A DNA stretch of 11,266 nucleotides from Dehalococcoidia bacterium (GTDB lineage: Bacteria; Chloroflexota; Dehalococcoidia; Lucifugimonadales; Lucifugimonadaceae), in contig JANQEF010000002.1 of assembly GCA_028278465.1 (NCBI GenBank), forward strand, positions 1 to 11,266, given 5' to 3'. A model generated the notes under the pieces. That model worked only from the letters and a program-made list of their open reading frames with translations. It was not told the DNA's origin and ran no database searches. A program made the translations under genes and the position numbers. This document shows, in pieces, positions 1 to 7,800 of the stretch (its first letter is position 1; each line of letters begins with the position of its first letter).

Positions 1-401
1 GACCCTCACCCGCGAGCGGGTACCCGTCGCTCAGGAAACACGCCATCCCTCTCCCTTGATGGGAGAGGGACTGAGGGAGAGGGTGAAACCGCTGTGCCGC
101 CCTTCGACGGGCTCAGGATGGCACAGCGGTCCCGGCAGAGCCGGGACATCCCCTCTCTCTAACTCTCTCCCACAAGGGGAGAGAGGAAAAACCAACCCGT
201 CCACTCCCACAAGCAGGTGAGGGTGGCAGCTTCCTTCTCCCAGCGGGAGAAGGTGCAGGATGAGGGAGAAGTCGTCTCACATGGACCAGTCGGATCCCCA
301 CCCGCAAGCGGGTACCCGACGCTTGGGATGACAATTGCCCCCTCCCAGGCTGGGAGAGGGACGCACAATCACATAACAACCACACATCGGAGAACTGAAA
401 C
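1..401. repeat. Intergenic region packed with palindromic repeats
   Basis: No convincing gene lies here. The stretch is a mosaic of short palindromes. Pyrimidine/purine hairpins built on CTCCC...GGGAG occur at 47-69 (9-bp arms), 163-185 (9-bp arms), 233-253 (9-bp arms, 3-nt loop) and 342-356 (6-bp arms). An 11-bp inverted repeat, ACCGCTGTGCC with its complement, spans 88-130 and encloses a CCTTCG...GCTCAGG element at 100-117. A 6-bp hairpin CCCGGC-AGA-GCCGGG follows at 131-145. A module with the core AGCGGGTACCCG occurs near 15-26 and again near 305-316. The open frames through this stretch are low-complexity readings of the repeats. The last 40 bases before the SDR gene are AT-richer and should hold its leader, but I see no clear -35/-10 pair. 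Confidence 0.8.
389..393 (+). promoter_or_regulatory. Ribosome binding site of the SDR gene
   Basis: GGAGA lies 8 nt before the ATG at 402 and fixes this start. Confidence 0.7.
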
Positions 402-1190
402 ATGGGACTGCTCGACGGCAAACGCGCCCTCATCACAGGCGCACGTAAAGGCATCGGACGCGGCATCGCACTCACCCTCGCTAAAGAGGGCGCCAGCGTC
501 GGCCTCAACGATCTCGTCGACGACGAAGTCACGCAGGCCTCGGCGGAGGCCTGCAGCAGCTACGGCGTCACCGCAACCGTTCACCAGGGCGACGTCAGCT
601 CTGTCGCCGGCGTCAACGCTGTCATCGACGCCTTCGAGCAGGCCCACGGCGGCATCGACATCCTCGTCAACAACGCCATCTTCCCCGACCAGAGCCGGCC
701 GTTCTTCGAGACCGACGAGGCGTACTGGGACCGGATGATGAACCTGTCGCTGAAGGGCTACTTCTTCGCCGGGCAGCGGGCCGCCAGGTCAATGATCGAC
801 CAGGGCACCGGCGGCTCGATCATCTGCCTTTCCAGCGTCCATTCGTACGCGGCGGTGAAGGACTGGACCGCCTATGGCGTCGCCAAGATGGGGCTGCGTC
901 GCATGGTGAAGGGCATGGCCGTGGACCTGGCCGGCACCGGCATCACAGCGAACTGCATAGCGCCCGGCGCCATATCGAACCGTCTGCCGGCGTCTGGCGA
1001 CGACATCGATGGCCCGCCGCATGACGTCGACGCTAATCCTAGCCTCAAGACGCGCGTCCCGGCCCAGCGCGGCGGGTTGCCTTCAGACATCGCAAACGCC
1101 GTGCTCTACCTGTCGTCCGACCTCGGGAGTTACGTCAACGGCGAGACCATTCTCGTCGACGGCGGCCTGATCGCATCGTCTACGCTGTAG
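402..1190 (+). CDS. Classical short-chain dehydrogenase/reductase (SDR)
   Basis: A 262-residue cytoplasmic NAD(P)-dependent oxidoreductase of the classical SDR family, the family's usual length. The Rossmann glycine motif TGARKGIG is at residues 12-19, the adenine-contacting GDV at 63-65 and the structural NNA at 90-92. The catalytic set is N114, S145 and Y158-xxx-K162, with the usual 13-residue Ser-Tyr spacing. P188-G189 and the C-terminal NGETILVDGG stretch (246-255) complete the fold. An Asp (D37) near the end of the second strand hints at NAD, but K16 inside the glycine motif leaves the cofactor open. The substrate cannot be read from the sequence; relatives include 3-oxoacyl-ACP reductases and sugar dehydrogenases. 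The ATG has a good GGAGA site. The gene stands alone between two repeat-filled regions, so context gives no substrate hint. Confidence 0.95.
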   Translation: MGLLDGKRALITGARKGIGRGIALTLAKEGASVGLNDLVDDEVTQASAEACSSYGVTATVHQGDVSSVAGVNAVIDAFEQAHGGIDILVNNAIFPDQSRPFFETDEAYWDRMMNLSLKGYFFAGQRAARSMIDQGTGGSIICLSSVHSYAAVKDWTAYGVAKMGLRRMVKGMAVDLAGTGITANCIAPGAISNRLPASGDDIDGPPHDVDANPSLKTRVPAQRGGLPSDIANAVLYLSSDLGSYVNGETILVDGGLIASSTL

Positions 1191-1265
1191 ATGAGGGTGC
1201 TCTCTCCCAGCTTCGTGTGCCCGCTTGTGGGCGCGAGCCAGAGGGAGGGTCGGTGGTGATCTGTC

Positions 1266-1286
1266 ATTCCGGACTTGATCCGGAAT
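1266..1286. repeat. Perfect stem-loop, 8-bp arms
   Basis: ATTCCGGA and TCCGGAAT are separated by the loop CTTGA. It lies about 75 bp after the SDR stop. There is no T-tract, so it looks like a dispersed palindrome rather than an intrinsic terminator. Confidence 0.75.
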
Positions 1287-1353
1287 CTGTTTGGTAGCGG
1301 CGCGCCCGCACGCGGGCACCCGGCTGCCGCCCGGTAACGCTGGAGGCGTCACG

Positions 1354-1416
1354 ACTAATCGTCCCCGACGAGACGAATGGCCCTCCCCCTTTACCCCCTC
1401 CCAAGCTGGGAGGGGG
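1354..1416. repeat. Left arm of the inverted repeat flanking the Nudix gene
   Basis: Read as its reverse complement, this stretch matches 2669-2729. It starts with an identical 23-base hairpin (10-bp arms, 1394-1403 and 1407-1416). It then shares a GGGGGAGGG run, TTCGTCTCG and a GGACGA-x-TAGT tail, with a few substitutions and one single-base gap. Confidence 0.75.
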
Positions 1417-1478
1417 ATGATGCCATCGTGGGCTGGCCTGACCTGAGCGGAGCCGAAGGGGAGGGCACCAGGTGCGAA

Positions 1479-1526
1479 CGTCCCGATTGCATCGTGACCG
1501 GGCGCGGCAAGCAGCGCCCCTACCAG
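1479..1526 (-). repeat. Inverted copy of the TTTGGTAG/CAATCGGGACG module
   Basis: Its reverse complement runs CTGGTAGGGGCGC ... CGATGCAATCGGGACG. This matches the beginning and end of the module at 2743-2806, while the middle has diverged. It ends only 15 bp before the Nudix ATG, so it would form part of that gene's leader. Confidence 0.65.
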
Positions 1527-1541
1527 AGTCTCCCCCAACCA

Positions 1542-2654
1542 ATGCCAATCAAGCGAATCGAACAGAAAGTCGTCTTCGAGAACCGCTGGGTGCGGTTGTA
1601 CGAAGACGAGATCGAGCATCCTGACGGCCGCGCCGGCACCTACTCATGGGCGGTGCGCAACAACGGCCACGGCGGGGCGATGGCCATCCCGCGGCTACCC
1701 GACGGCCGGCTGCTCATGATCAAGGTGCACCGGTACGTGCCGGATCGCTGGTCATGGGAGTTCCCCGGCGGCGCTGCCGAGCCGGGTGAGACGCCCGAAA
1801 ACTGCGCCCTGCGAGAGCTGACCGAGGAGACCGGCCTGCACGGCGCAAACGCCCGCGGCATCGGCACGTTCTCATCAGACGCAGGCTTCTTCCGCATCAC
1901 CCACAACGTCGTGGTCGTGGACCTCGAAGATGACGCCGAACAGAAGCTTTCGCTGGACGCTAACGAGTCGATCGCTGAAGCCCGGTTTGTGACGGAGCAG
2001 GAGGCGTGGAAGCTGGTCGAGTCAGGTGAGATGTTCAGCGGCACGAACATGGCGGCGCTCGGTCTGTATCGGGTTTCGCCGGTCGCAGTGGGGCTGCAAG
2101 ACCCGGCAGGCCCGCACCCTCGACGCGTTAGGGCGAAGCTGATGTACGACAGCCCGTGGTGGCGGCTGCACGAAGATGACACGGTTCGACCTGACGGCTC
2201 GCCGGGCCACTACGTCCGCCTGAGCACGGCCACGGGCGGCGGCGCCATCCTTGTCATCCCACGAACACCGTCCGGCAGGCACCTGCTGATCAAGATCTAC
2301 CGCTATCCGGTAGACCGGGAGATCTGGGAGTTCCCGGCGGGGCTGGTAGAGGAGGGCGAGGACCCGGTGGAGACGGCGGTCCGCGAGCTGGCGGAGGAGA
2401 CGGGGCTGGCGGCAACGAAGGCCAGGCTGATCGGCACGCAGTTCCCGGTGGCCGGTGTGATCAGCGACACGTTCTACACGGTGCTTGCCGATGTGCCTGA
2501 GACGGAGCTTGCTGATCTGGCATTGCAGGCGGATGAGGGGATAGTCGAGGCGAGGTGGGCGACGCTTGATGAGCTGGCAGAACTGGTACGGCGTGACGAG
2601 ATCAAGGACGGCGTAACGCTGGGAGCAATAGCCCGCCTACTGGCGGAGGGGTAA
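1542..2654 (+). CDS. Tandem-domain Nudix hydrolase (two complete Nudix domains)
   Basis: A 370-residue cytoplasmic protein carrying two Nudix domains in one chain. Nudix enzymes cleave nucleoside diphosphates linked to another group, using divalent metal held by the box G-x5-E-x7-REU-x-EE-x-G-U. Box 1 occupies residues 77-99 (G77, E83, R91-E92, E95-E96, G98) and box 2 residues 267-289 (G267, E273, R281-E282, E285-E286, G288); both are intact. Each is preceded by WEFPGG or WEFPAG, as in ADP-ribose pyrophosphatase-like members, which are normally single-domain proteins of roughly 160-210 residues. The N-terminal halves of the two units also match (strands ending in RLYEDEIEHPDG and RLHEDDTVRPDG). 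The ATG at 1542 is chosen because everything upstream in frame is repeat sequence; no strong ribosome binding site is visible. Substrates are unknown and may differ between halves. Confidence 0.93.
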   Translation: MPIKRIEQKVVFENRWVRLYEDEIEHPDGRAGTYSWAVRNNGHGGAMAIPRLPDGRLLMIKVHRYVPDRWSWEFPGGAAEPGETPENCALRELTEETGLHGANARGIGTFSSDAGFFRITHNVVVVDLEDDAEQKLSLDANESIAEARFVTEQEAWKLVESGEMFSGTNMAALGLYRVSPVAVGLQDPAGPHPRRVRAKLMYDSPWWRLHEDDTVRPDGSPGHYVRLSTATGGGAILVIPRTPSGRHLLIKIYRYPVDREIWEFPAGLVEEGEDPVETAVRELAEETGLAATKARLIGTQFPVAGVISDTFYTVLADVPETELADLALQADEGIVEARWATLDELAELVRRDEIKDGVTLGAIARLLAEG

Positions 2655-2668
2655 AACCGGCGGGCTTC

Positions 2669-2729
2669 CCCCCTCCCAGCTTGGGAGGGGGTTAGGGGGA
2701 GGGTCGTTCGTCTCGCAGAGGACGAGTAG
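2669..2729. repeat. Right arm of the inverted repeat flanking the Nudix gene, with a strong hairpin
   Basis: It begins 14 bp after the Nudix stop with a hairpin of perfect 10-bp arms (2669-2678 and 2682-2691, loop GCT). The left arm carries the identical hairpin in reverse orientation (loop AGC). The hairpin may slow or end transcription, but no T-run follows, so a classical intrinsic terminator is not supported. Confidence 0.75.
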
Positions 2730-2742
2730 TTCTCTGTTCTCA

Positions 2743-2806
2743 GTTTGGTAGGGGCGCGCCCGTAAGCGGGCACCCGGCTGCGCCGGGTCCCGATGCAATC
2801 GGGACG
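2743..2806 (+). repeat. TTTGGTAG/CAATCGGGACG repeat module
   Basis: This is the fullest copy of a module also present at 1289-1334 (first part, same orientation) and 1479-1526 (inverted). It contains CGGGCACCCGG and ends with a perfect hairpin CCCGAT-GCA-ATCGGG at 2789-2803. Confidence 0.7.
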
Positions 2807-2812
2807 TGTGTC

Positions 2813-2940
2813 TCCTGAGCGAAGCGCAGCGGAATCGAACGAACTCTCCTGCTGGGACTCATCCTGACAGGACGGGTTTGCTGTATGAGAGACCCTTCGA
2901 CTTCGCTCAGGGAACACCACCGACCCACCCTCTCCCTCCC
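2813..2940 (+). repeat. Composite palindromic repeat, copy A
   Basis: Left arm TCCTGAGCGAAGCGCAGCGG (from 2813), a perfect small palindrome TCCTGACAGGA at 2862-2872, and right arm CCCTTCGACTTCGCTCAGGG at 2893-2912, followed by GAACACCACCG. The arms are inverted relatives; the left one carries about nine extra bases. Copy B lies about 360 bp downstream in the same orientation. Confidence 0.8.
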
Positions 2941-3171
2941 TCCCTGGCACGGAGGGAGTGCCCGTCGTCCCGAACGGGCGCGAGAGACCCGGGGTTGCGG
3001 GGCGATCTACCTCGGCCGCAACTCTAGATCAGCGATTGGTCACGATGTCGGACGGCTGGCGGACGCGGCATCAACGCTTGGTCCCGTTTGGTGCCCCACT
3101 CAGCCCCAGGTCCTTCGCTGCCGCTCAGGACGAAGGTGGCAGCGGACCGGCAGAGCCGGGACGACTGTGTT

Positions 3172-3299
3172 TCCTGAGCGAAGCGCAGCGGAGTCGAAGG
3201 ACCTCTGGCATGCACGGCCGGTCCTGACAGGAATCGCTAGCTGCCAGAGAGACCCTTCGACTTCGCTCAGGGAACACGACCGCCCCATCCTCCCTCTCC
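3172..3299 (+). repeat. Composite palindromic repeat, copy B
   Basis: It has the same order and almost the same spacing as copy A: left arm ending in GGAGTCGAAGG (3173-3200), TCCTGACAGGA at 3222-3232, and right arm at 3253-3272. Arms and centre are conserved while the bases between them differ. That pattern suggests selection on, or mobility of, the structured parts. It runs right up to the epimerase stop codon at 3300-3302. Confidence 0.8.
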
Positions 3300-4049
3300 T
3301 CACCCCTTCAGCCAGTACTTGCTCAGGTCGTCCTTCGGCTCCCAGCCCAGCAACCGCCTCGCCTTCTCGTTCGAAAACTTCCCGTGCGGCAGGTCAGGGA
3401 ACATGAAGAACACCTCCGACCTCGACGGCATCGCCTCCAACTCCACCTCCAGCGCGCATCGGAACGAATCGGCCGCGTCACGCCACGACACCGTGTACGG
3501 CACCAGGTCGTGCCCCACCTGCGCAATCGGGTCGCCCGCCTCGCCCACATGCGTCTCCGCATCCAGGAACATGTAGAACAGCAGGTCCAGCACATAGATA
3601 TCGTGGAACTGCGTGAAGATTTCGCAGATCTCCTGGCCCAGCGACTTCGTCAGCGCGTAGAGCCACGTCCCCGGCTGCGGCGGCACATCCGGCCCGACGC
3701 CATGGTCGAACCGCTCATACGTTGGACCCGCAACGGCGTAGAACGGCCCGGTGTTGATCACCCGTCGAATCCCGTGCTCAACCGCCGCAACCATCATGTT
3801 GTAGCAGCCGCGGGCGCTCACATCGAAGGCCCGCACACGGTCGGTGCGCATCACGGACAGGTTGACGATGGCGTCCATGCCCTCGGCCACCTCGACCACA
3901 TGCTCCAGGTCCGAGACATCCACCTTGATGTACTCGTGATCGGTTTCGAGGTCGTTGACATCGGTCAGGCGCAGCGTGTGGTGAGGCTCCAACGCCTTCA
4001 CAACGTGCGGGCCAAGCATCCCGTTTGCGCCAAGCAGCAGGACGTTCAC
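3300..4049 (-). CDS. Extended-SDR NAD-dependent epimerase/dehydratase-like protein
   Basis: A 249-residue cytoplasmic Rossmann-fold protein. It opens with the nucleotide-binding strand VNVLLLGANGMLG; the GxxGxxG glycines are G7, G10 and G13. It has the active-site pair Y131-xxx-K135 and the C-terminal segment NEKARRLLGWEPK (227-239) typical of sugar-nucleotide epimerase/dehydratase relatives. It is shorter than the usual 300 or so residues, so the substrate domain is reduced and the substrate is unknown. The GTG at 4049 is chosen because it starts the first Rossmann strand, has an AGAGG site (4060-4064, 10-nt spacer) and sits 4 nt after the previous gene's stop. A start at 4076 would instead overlap that gene by 23 nt. 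Co-transcription with the degenerate paralog upstream is likely. Confidence 0.9.
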   Translation of the reverse strand: MNVLLLGANGMLGPHVVKALEPHHTLRLTDVNDLETDHEYIKVDVSDLEHVVEVAEGMDAIVNLSVMRTDRVRAFDVSARGCYNMMVAAVEHGIRRVINTGPFYAVAGPTYERFDHGVGPDVPPQPGTWLYALTKSLGQEICEIFTQFHDIYVLDLLFYMFLDAETHVGEAGDPIAQVGHDLVPYTVSWRDAADSFRCALEVELEAMPSRSEVFFMFPDLPHGKFSNEKARRLLGWEPKDDLSKYWLKG

Positions 4050-4053
4050 GGCA

Positions 4054-4758
4054 TCACGACCTCTCCCGCGGCGCATAGCCGAGGCTGAAAGATGGTGAAA
4101 CGTCGTCCGCGCTCCACCACGGCTGGCCGGTCAGGTAGCGTGCGTTCGGTACATCAGACTGGACATGGAAGATATCGAGCCAGCCGGAAAGCTCGGCATC
4201 GAGCGCCTTCGACACCGCGTTCGCCGCGTCGTCGAAATACAGCGCCGATGTTGACGGGTCCGGGGCCGCATCGTCGGTGAGATCGCCCAGCCGCAGGATC
4301 ACCACGCTGACGCCGTGCTCCCGAGCGAACTCCCTGCACACCATCTCGCCGAGGTGGTAGCAAAGCGAAGGCGGCTCGGTGGTCGGCCTCGTCTTCCACC
4401 GCTCGGTCACCGCCATCTTCTCGTCGTAGAGGTCCATCAGCTGCAGAGAGCTGAGGTAGACGAACCGCGGCACCTTCTCTTCGACCGCCGCCCGCAGCAG
4501 GTTGTAGGTGCAGCGCATCTGGTAATCGAGCTGAGACGAGGCATCGGCCGCGGGGTCGGATTCGCCGGGATGGACGATGACGTCGACGCCGCGGACGAGG
4601 TCGTTGGTCGCCGATGAATGGTCGAGATCGGAGCGGGTGAAGTCGTGTTGCGTGACGATGTCGACGCAGTCGGTGAGCAACACCGAGTGCTCGCTCGAGA
4701 TGGAGTCGGCAAGGCGCTGTGATAGCGCGCTAGCGCCGGATGTGACGAGGACCTTCAC
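4054..4758 (-). CDS. Degenerate SDR-fold protein, probable pseudoenzyme
   Basis: A 234-residue protein with the outline of an extended SDR: a first strand VKVLVTSGAS, an acidic residue ending strand 2 (LLTD30), YLSS at 101-104 where the family has its Ser strand, and a helix CREFAREHGVSVVILRLGD (141-159). The key residues are gone. The glycine motif reads G8-ASALSQ instead of GxxGxxG, and the YxxxK position reads Y134-HLG-E138, with Glu for the catalytic Lys. The epimerase 4 nt downstream keeps both. The frame is open and ordinary, so this is not a decayed pseudogene; a regulatory, scaffolding or heterodimer role is possible. The GTG at 4758 is chosen by alignment of the first strand; a GTG at 4806 is possible. 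The ribosome binding site is weak. Confidence 0.85.
   Translation of the reverse strand: MKVLVTSGASALSQRLADSISSEHSVLLTDCVDIVTQHDFTRSDLDHSSATNDLVRGVDVIVHPGESDPAADASSQLDYQMRCTYNLLRAAVEEKVPRFVYLSSLQLMDLYDEKMAVTERWKTRPTTEPPSLCYHLGEMVCREFAREHGVSVVILRLGDLTDDAAPDPSTSALYFDDAANAVSKALDAELSGWLDIFHVQSDVPNARYLTGQPWWSADDVSPSFSLGYAPRERS
4060..4064 (-). promoter_or_regulatory. Ribosome binding site deciding the GTG start at 4049
   Basis: AGAGG on the minus strand, 10 nt before the GTG and inside the 3' end of the preceding gene. This suggests translational coupling of the two SDR-fold genes. Confidence 0.6.
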
Positions 4759-4881
4759 AGGATGACCGTTTCGCGGACTAGAGACTTCACGGCGCAAGGT
4801 TGGCACATCGCCCGGCAGCTTGCCAAACAGCGGAAGAGCGTCACTAACCCGCTGCTGGCACCATCACCGCGAACCCGGCAA

Positions 4882-7800
4882 CTACTGGAGTACAGGGTTC
4901 GTGAAGAACGGGAAGATATCAAGTGGAGGCGCAACCAGAGTAGGAACAACCGCGCGATCCTCGTTGCCAGTACCCAGCCGTCCCAGGACTCCGTTGCCCC
5001 AGCACAGGGCTTCTTTCCGAGTCGTGACCCCACAGGTGTGATCGGTACCTGCGTCGATGTACATGAACGAATGCCCGCCTGCGACAGGGGTCGGCACATT
5101 AGCGGAGCCTCCAACACTGGATATGCCCAGCTGCCCCGCGGCATTCAAACCCCAGCAGTAGACTTCACGTCCGGTTGTGATCGCGCACGTATGGGCAGGA
5201 CCCAGCGTTAGGGATGTAACCTTCAGGTTGATCGCGGCCCTGACAGGCTCCAACGCGACCGTAGAGTTATCAACATCGCCGATCCCGAGCTGTCCAAGGT
5301 TTCCGATCCCCCAGCAGTAGACAGCGCCACTTGTCGTGATCCCGCAGGTGTGTCCGCCGCCCGCCTGGATCGTTGTGAACGTGTGCCCGCCGGCGACCTC
5401 GGTCGGATCGGCAACAGAAATGCCATCCACCCCGTTGCCCAATCGCCCCTGGTTAGGGTTGCCCCAGCAGTAGCCCGTCCCATCGGTGGTTACACCACAC
5501 GTGTGAGAGTCTCCCGCGCTCAGCGATTTGAACTTCAGGCCCCCGGCAACCAGGGCAGGTACCGATTGAGCGGATACATCGATCTCGCCGCCGAGGCCAA
5601 GCTGGTCGAGGAAGTTAAGACCCCAGCAGTACGCATCGCCCTGAAAGGTCAAACCGCAGCTGTGTGAGTTCCCGACGGTGATCGAAGAAAACAGTTGATC
5701 TGTGTTTACGAGCACAGGGGTTTCACTATCGTTGTTGGATCCGTCGCCAAGCTGTCCAGCCTGATTGCGTCCCCAGCATTGAACCTGGCCTTGCGCCGTC
5801 CGGCCACACGAGTGTCCGCTTCCGGCGCCCACGTCCACGAACGGCAAATCCGTGAGTACGAGCACCGGCACGTTACTGTCCTGGCCCCCGGGTCCGGCGC
5901 CCAGCTGTCCGTTGTTGTCAGCACCCCAGCAGTAGGCGAGCCTCTGGTCAGTGTGACCGCAGGAGTGCAGCACACCGGCACTCACGGTGTTGAACTTAAG
6001 CGGCGGCGGCGCTGGCGGCACGACAGACACCCGGTGGTTGATCTGTGTCGTGTCACCGTTCGTGAAGGTGATCACAGCCGTGAACCAGACCTGCGGGGTG
6101 AACGTGGCGTTGGCGTCGGAGAACGGCTCCGTATCAAACGCGTTGGCCCTGCCGTTGCCGCGCGTGCCCTCCAGGTCGAAGGGAGCGTTGGTCTCGGTCC
6201 TGTATGGCGCGTTCTGGGTTCCGGGGTCTTCGATGTAGAAGCTGACCGATTCGACCGCCTGGTCGGGACTTGTGAACACGTAGATGTCGCCCGAAATAGT
6301 CGTTTCGCCCGCCAGCGGCACCGGGTCTGAGCGGTCTGAGGATGCGCTCCAGAGCAGCTGATACTCGTCCGGCGGCAACGGCTCTTCGACCACCGGCAGC
6401 ACGACGTTCACGTTGGCATCGATCTGTAGCGTGGTGCCGTCGGTGAAGGTGAACACCGCAGTGAAGACGGCGTTGCTGCCACCCAGCAGAATCGAGCCGA
6501 GGGTCCCGCGGAGTTCGGCCAGCGGCTCCGTGTCGTAGGCGTTTGCTCTGCCATTGCCGCCTGCGCCCTGCAGATCAAACGGAGCGCGCGTTTCGATCCG
6601 GTGTGGCGGACTTTCGAGGTCTATGTCGTTGATGTAGAAGCTGACCGATTCGACCGCCTGGTCCGGACCCGTGAAGACATAGATGTTGCCGGTCACGGTC
6701 GCTCCGTCCAGCGGCATCGGGTTCGAGCGGTTGGATGACTGGCTCCACAGCAACTCATATTCGCCCGGCGGCAGCGGCTCTATGGGCGGCGGCAGATCTT
6801 CCAGCGAGAAGCTGCGGGACACCGTCACCACCCTGCCGTCTTCCAGTCGGATGACCGCGGTGACCGAGTGACCTGCGCCGGTCCCGTTGCGCAGCAGGTC
6901 GGTATCGAACGGGTTCGCTCGTCCGTTGTTCTGTGTGCCAGCGAAATCGAACGGAGCGTTGGTCTCGGTCCGTCGGGGACTGGAGTTCCGCAGCGGATCG
7001 TCGAGGTAGAAGTCGACGCTCGCCACGTTCTCAGACGGCGTGACGAAGATGTAGACGTTGCCTGTGAGGTTAGCGCCGCTTAAGGACCTGGAGTTCGAAC
7101 GGGTGGACGAGGTGCTGTAGCGAAGCTCGTAGTTCAAGATCGGCTGCGGCTCGACCCTCACCGTGGTGGTGCCGGTGGTTCCATCGACAGTGGCGCTGAT
7201 GGTGATGGTTCCCGCCGCCAGGCCGGTGACGACACCGGAGTCCGAGACGGTCGCGGTCGAGTTCGAACTGCTGCTCCAGCTGACATCGCGGCCGGTCAGG
7301 ATGTTGCCGTCTGCGTCCTTTGGAGAAGCGGTCAACTGGACCGTTCCGCCCACCTGGATGGTCGTATCGCCGGGCGTGACCTCCACCGAATCGACAGGCG
7401 TCTGGCTGACCGTGATCACTGCGCTCGCTGAGACTGCCTCCGAAGTCGCGGTGACGGTCGCGGTGCCGGGCGCGCCGATCGACAGCTGCCCGGTCTGCGG
7501 ATCGACGTCCAGGACGGAAGCATCGCTCGTCGACCAGGTGACGCTGCGGTCTTCGAGCAGGTGACCCTGCGCATCTCGCAGAGTCGCGATCAGCTGCGCA
7601 TTGGCGCCGAGCCCGATCTCGATGGACGCAACGGGGCCGTGGGTCACTTCGAGCGTCATGGTTGCGGTCACGCCTTCGGCCGTGGCGCTGATGGTCGCCG
7701 TTCCGGCAGAGATGGCGGTGACCACGCCGGACGAAGAAACGTCAGCGATCGAGTTGTCGCTGCTGGCCCATGAGATGGCGCGGTCAGACAGCGAACCGCC

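Larger units (their letters stand above)
1191..1541. repeat. Intergenic repeat mosaic between the SDR and Nudix genes
   Basis: No gene is supported. In order: a short GCCC/GGGC hairpin near 1219-1232; a perfect stem ATTCCGGA-CTTGA-TCCGGAAT at 1266-1286; a copy of a module (TTTGGTAG followed by CGCGCCCG and CGGGCACCCGG) at 1289-1334; the left arm of an inverted repeat at 1354-1416; a CCTGAGC...CCGAAGG element at 1442-1459; and an inverted copy of the same TTTGGTAG-type module at 1479-1526. The frame that extends the Nudix gene upstream to 1377 only reads through these repeats. The Nudix promoter must lie in or before them, but none stands out. Confidence 0.8.
2655..3299. repeat. Convergent intergenic region filled with repeats
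   Basis: No gene is supported between the converging Nudix and epimerase genes. Contents in order: the hairpin-containing right arm of the inverted repeat (2669-2729), the TTTGGTAG module (2743-2806), composite repeat copy A (2813-2940), unassigned sequence without recognisable signal (about 2965-3098), a CCTTCGCTGCCGCTCAGG element (3112-3129) followed by CCGGCAGAGCCGG, and composite repeat copy B (3172-3299), which ends at the epimerase stop codon. Open frames here are readings of the repeats and contain no recognisable domain. Confidence 0.8.

Noticed and set aside
217..738. Plus-strand frame overlapping the upstream repeats and the SDR gene
   Set aside because: It is a Ser/Thr/Arg-rich out-of-frame reading of the SDR gene and repeats; the SDR frame holds all catalytic motifs.
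1377..1541. N-terminal extension of the Nudix gene by 55 codons
   Set aside because: The frame reads through the hairpin and the inverted repeat module; those residues are repeat-derived and precede the first Nudix strand.
2669..2691. Intrinsic terminator after the Nudix gene
   Set aside because: The stem is strong, but no T-tract follows, and the same hairpin occurs before the gene and elsewhere, so it is better treated as a repeat.
2813..3299. Possible CRISPR-like array
   Set aside because: There are only two long copies about 360 bp apart, with internal palindromes and no regular short repeat-spacer pattern; no cas gene is nearby.
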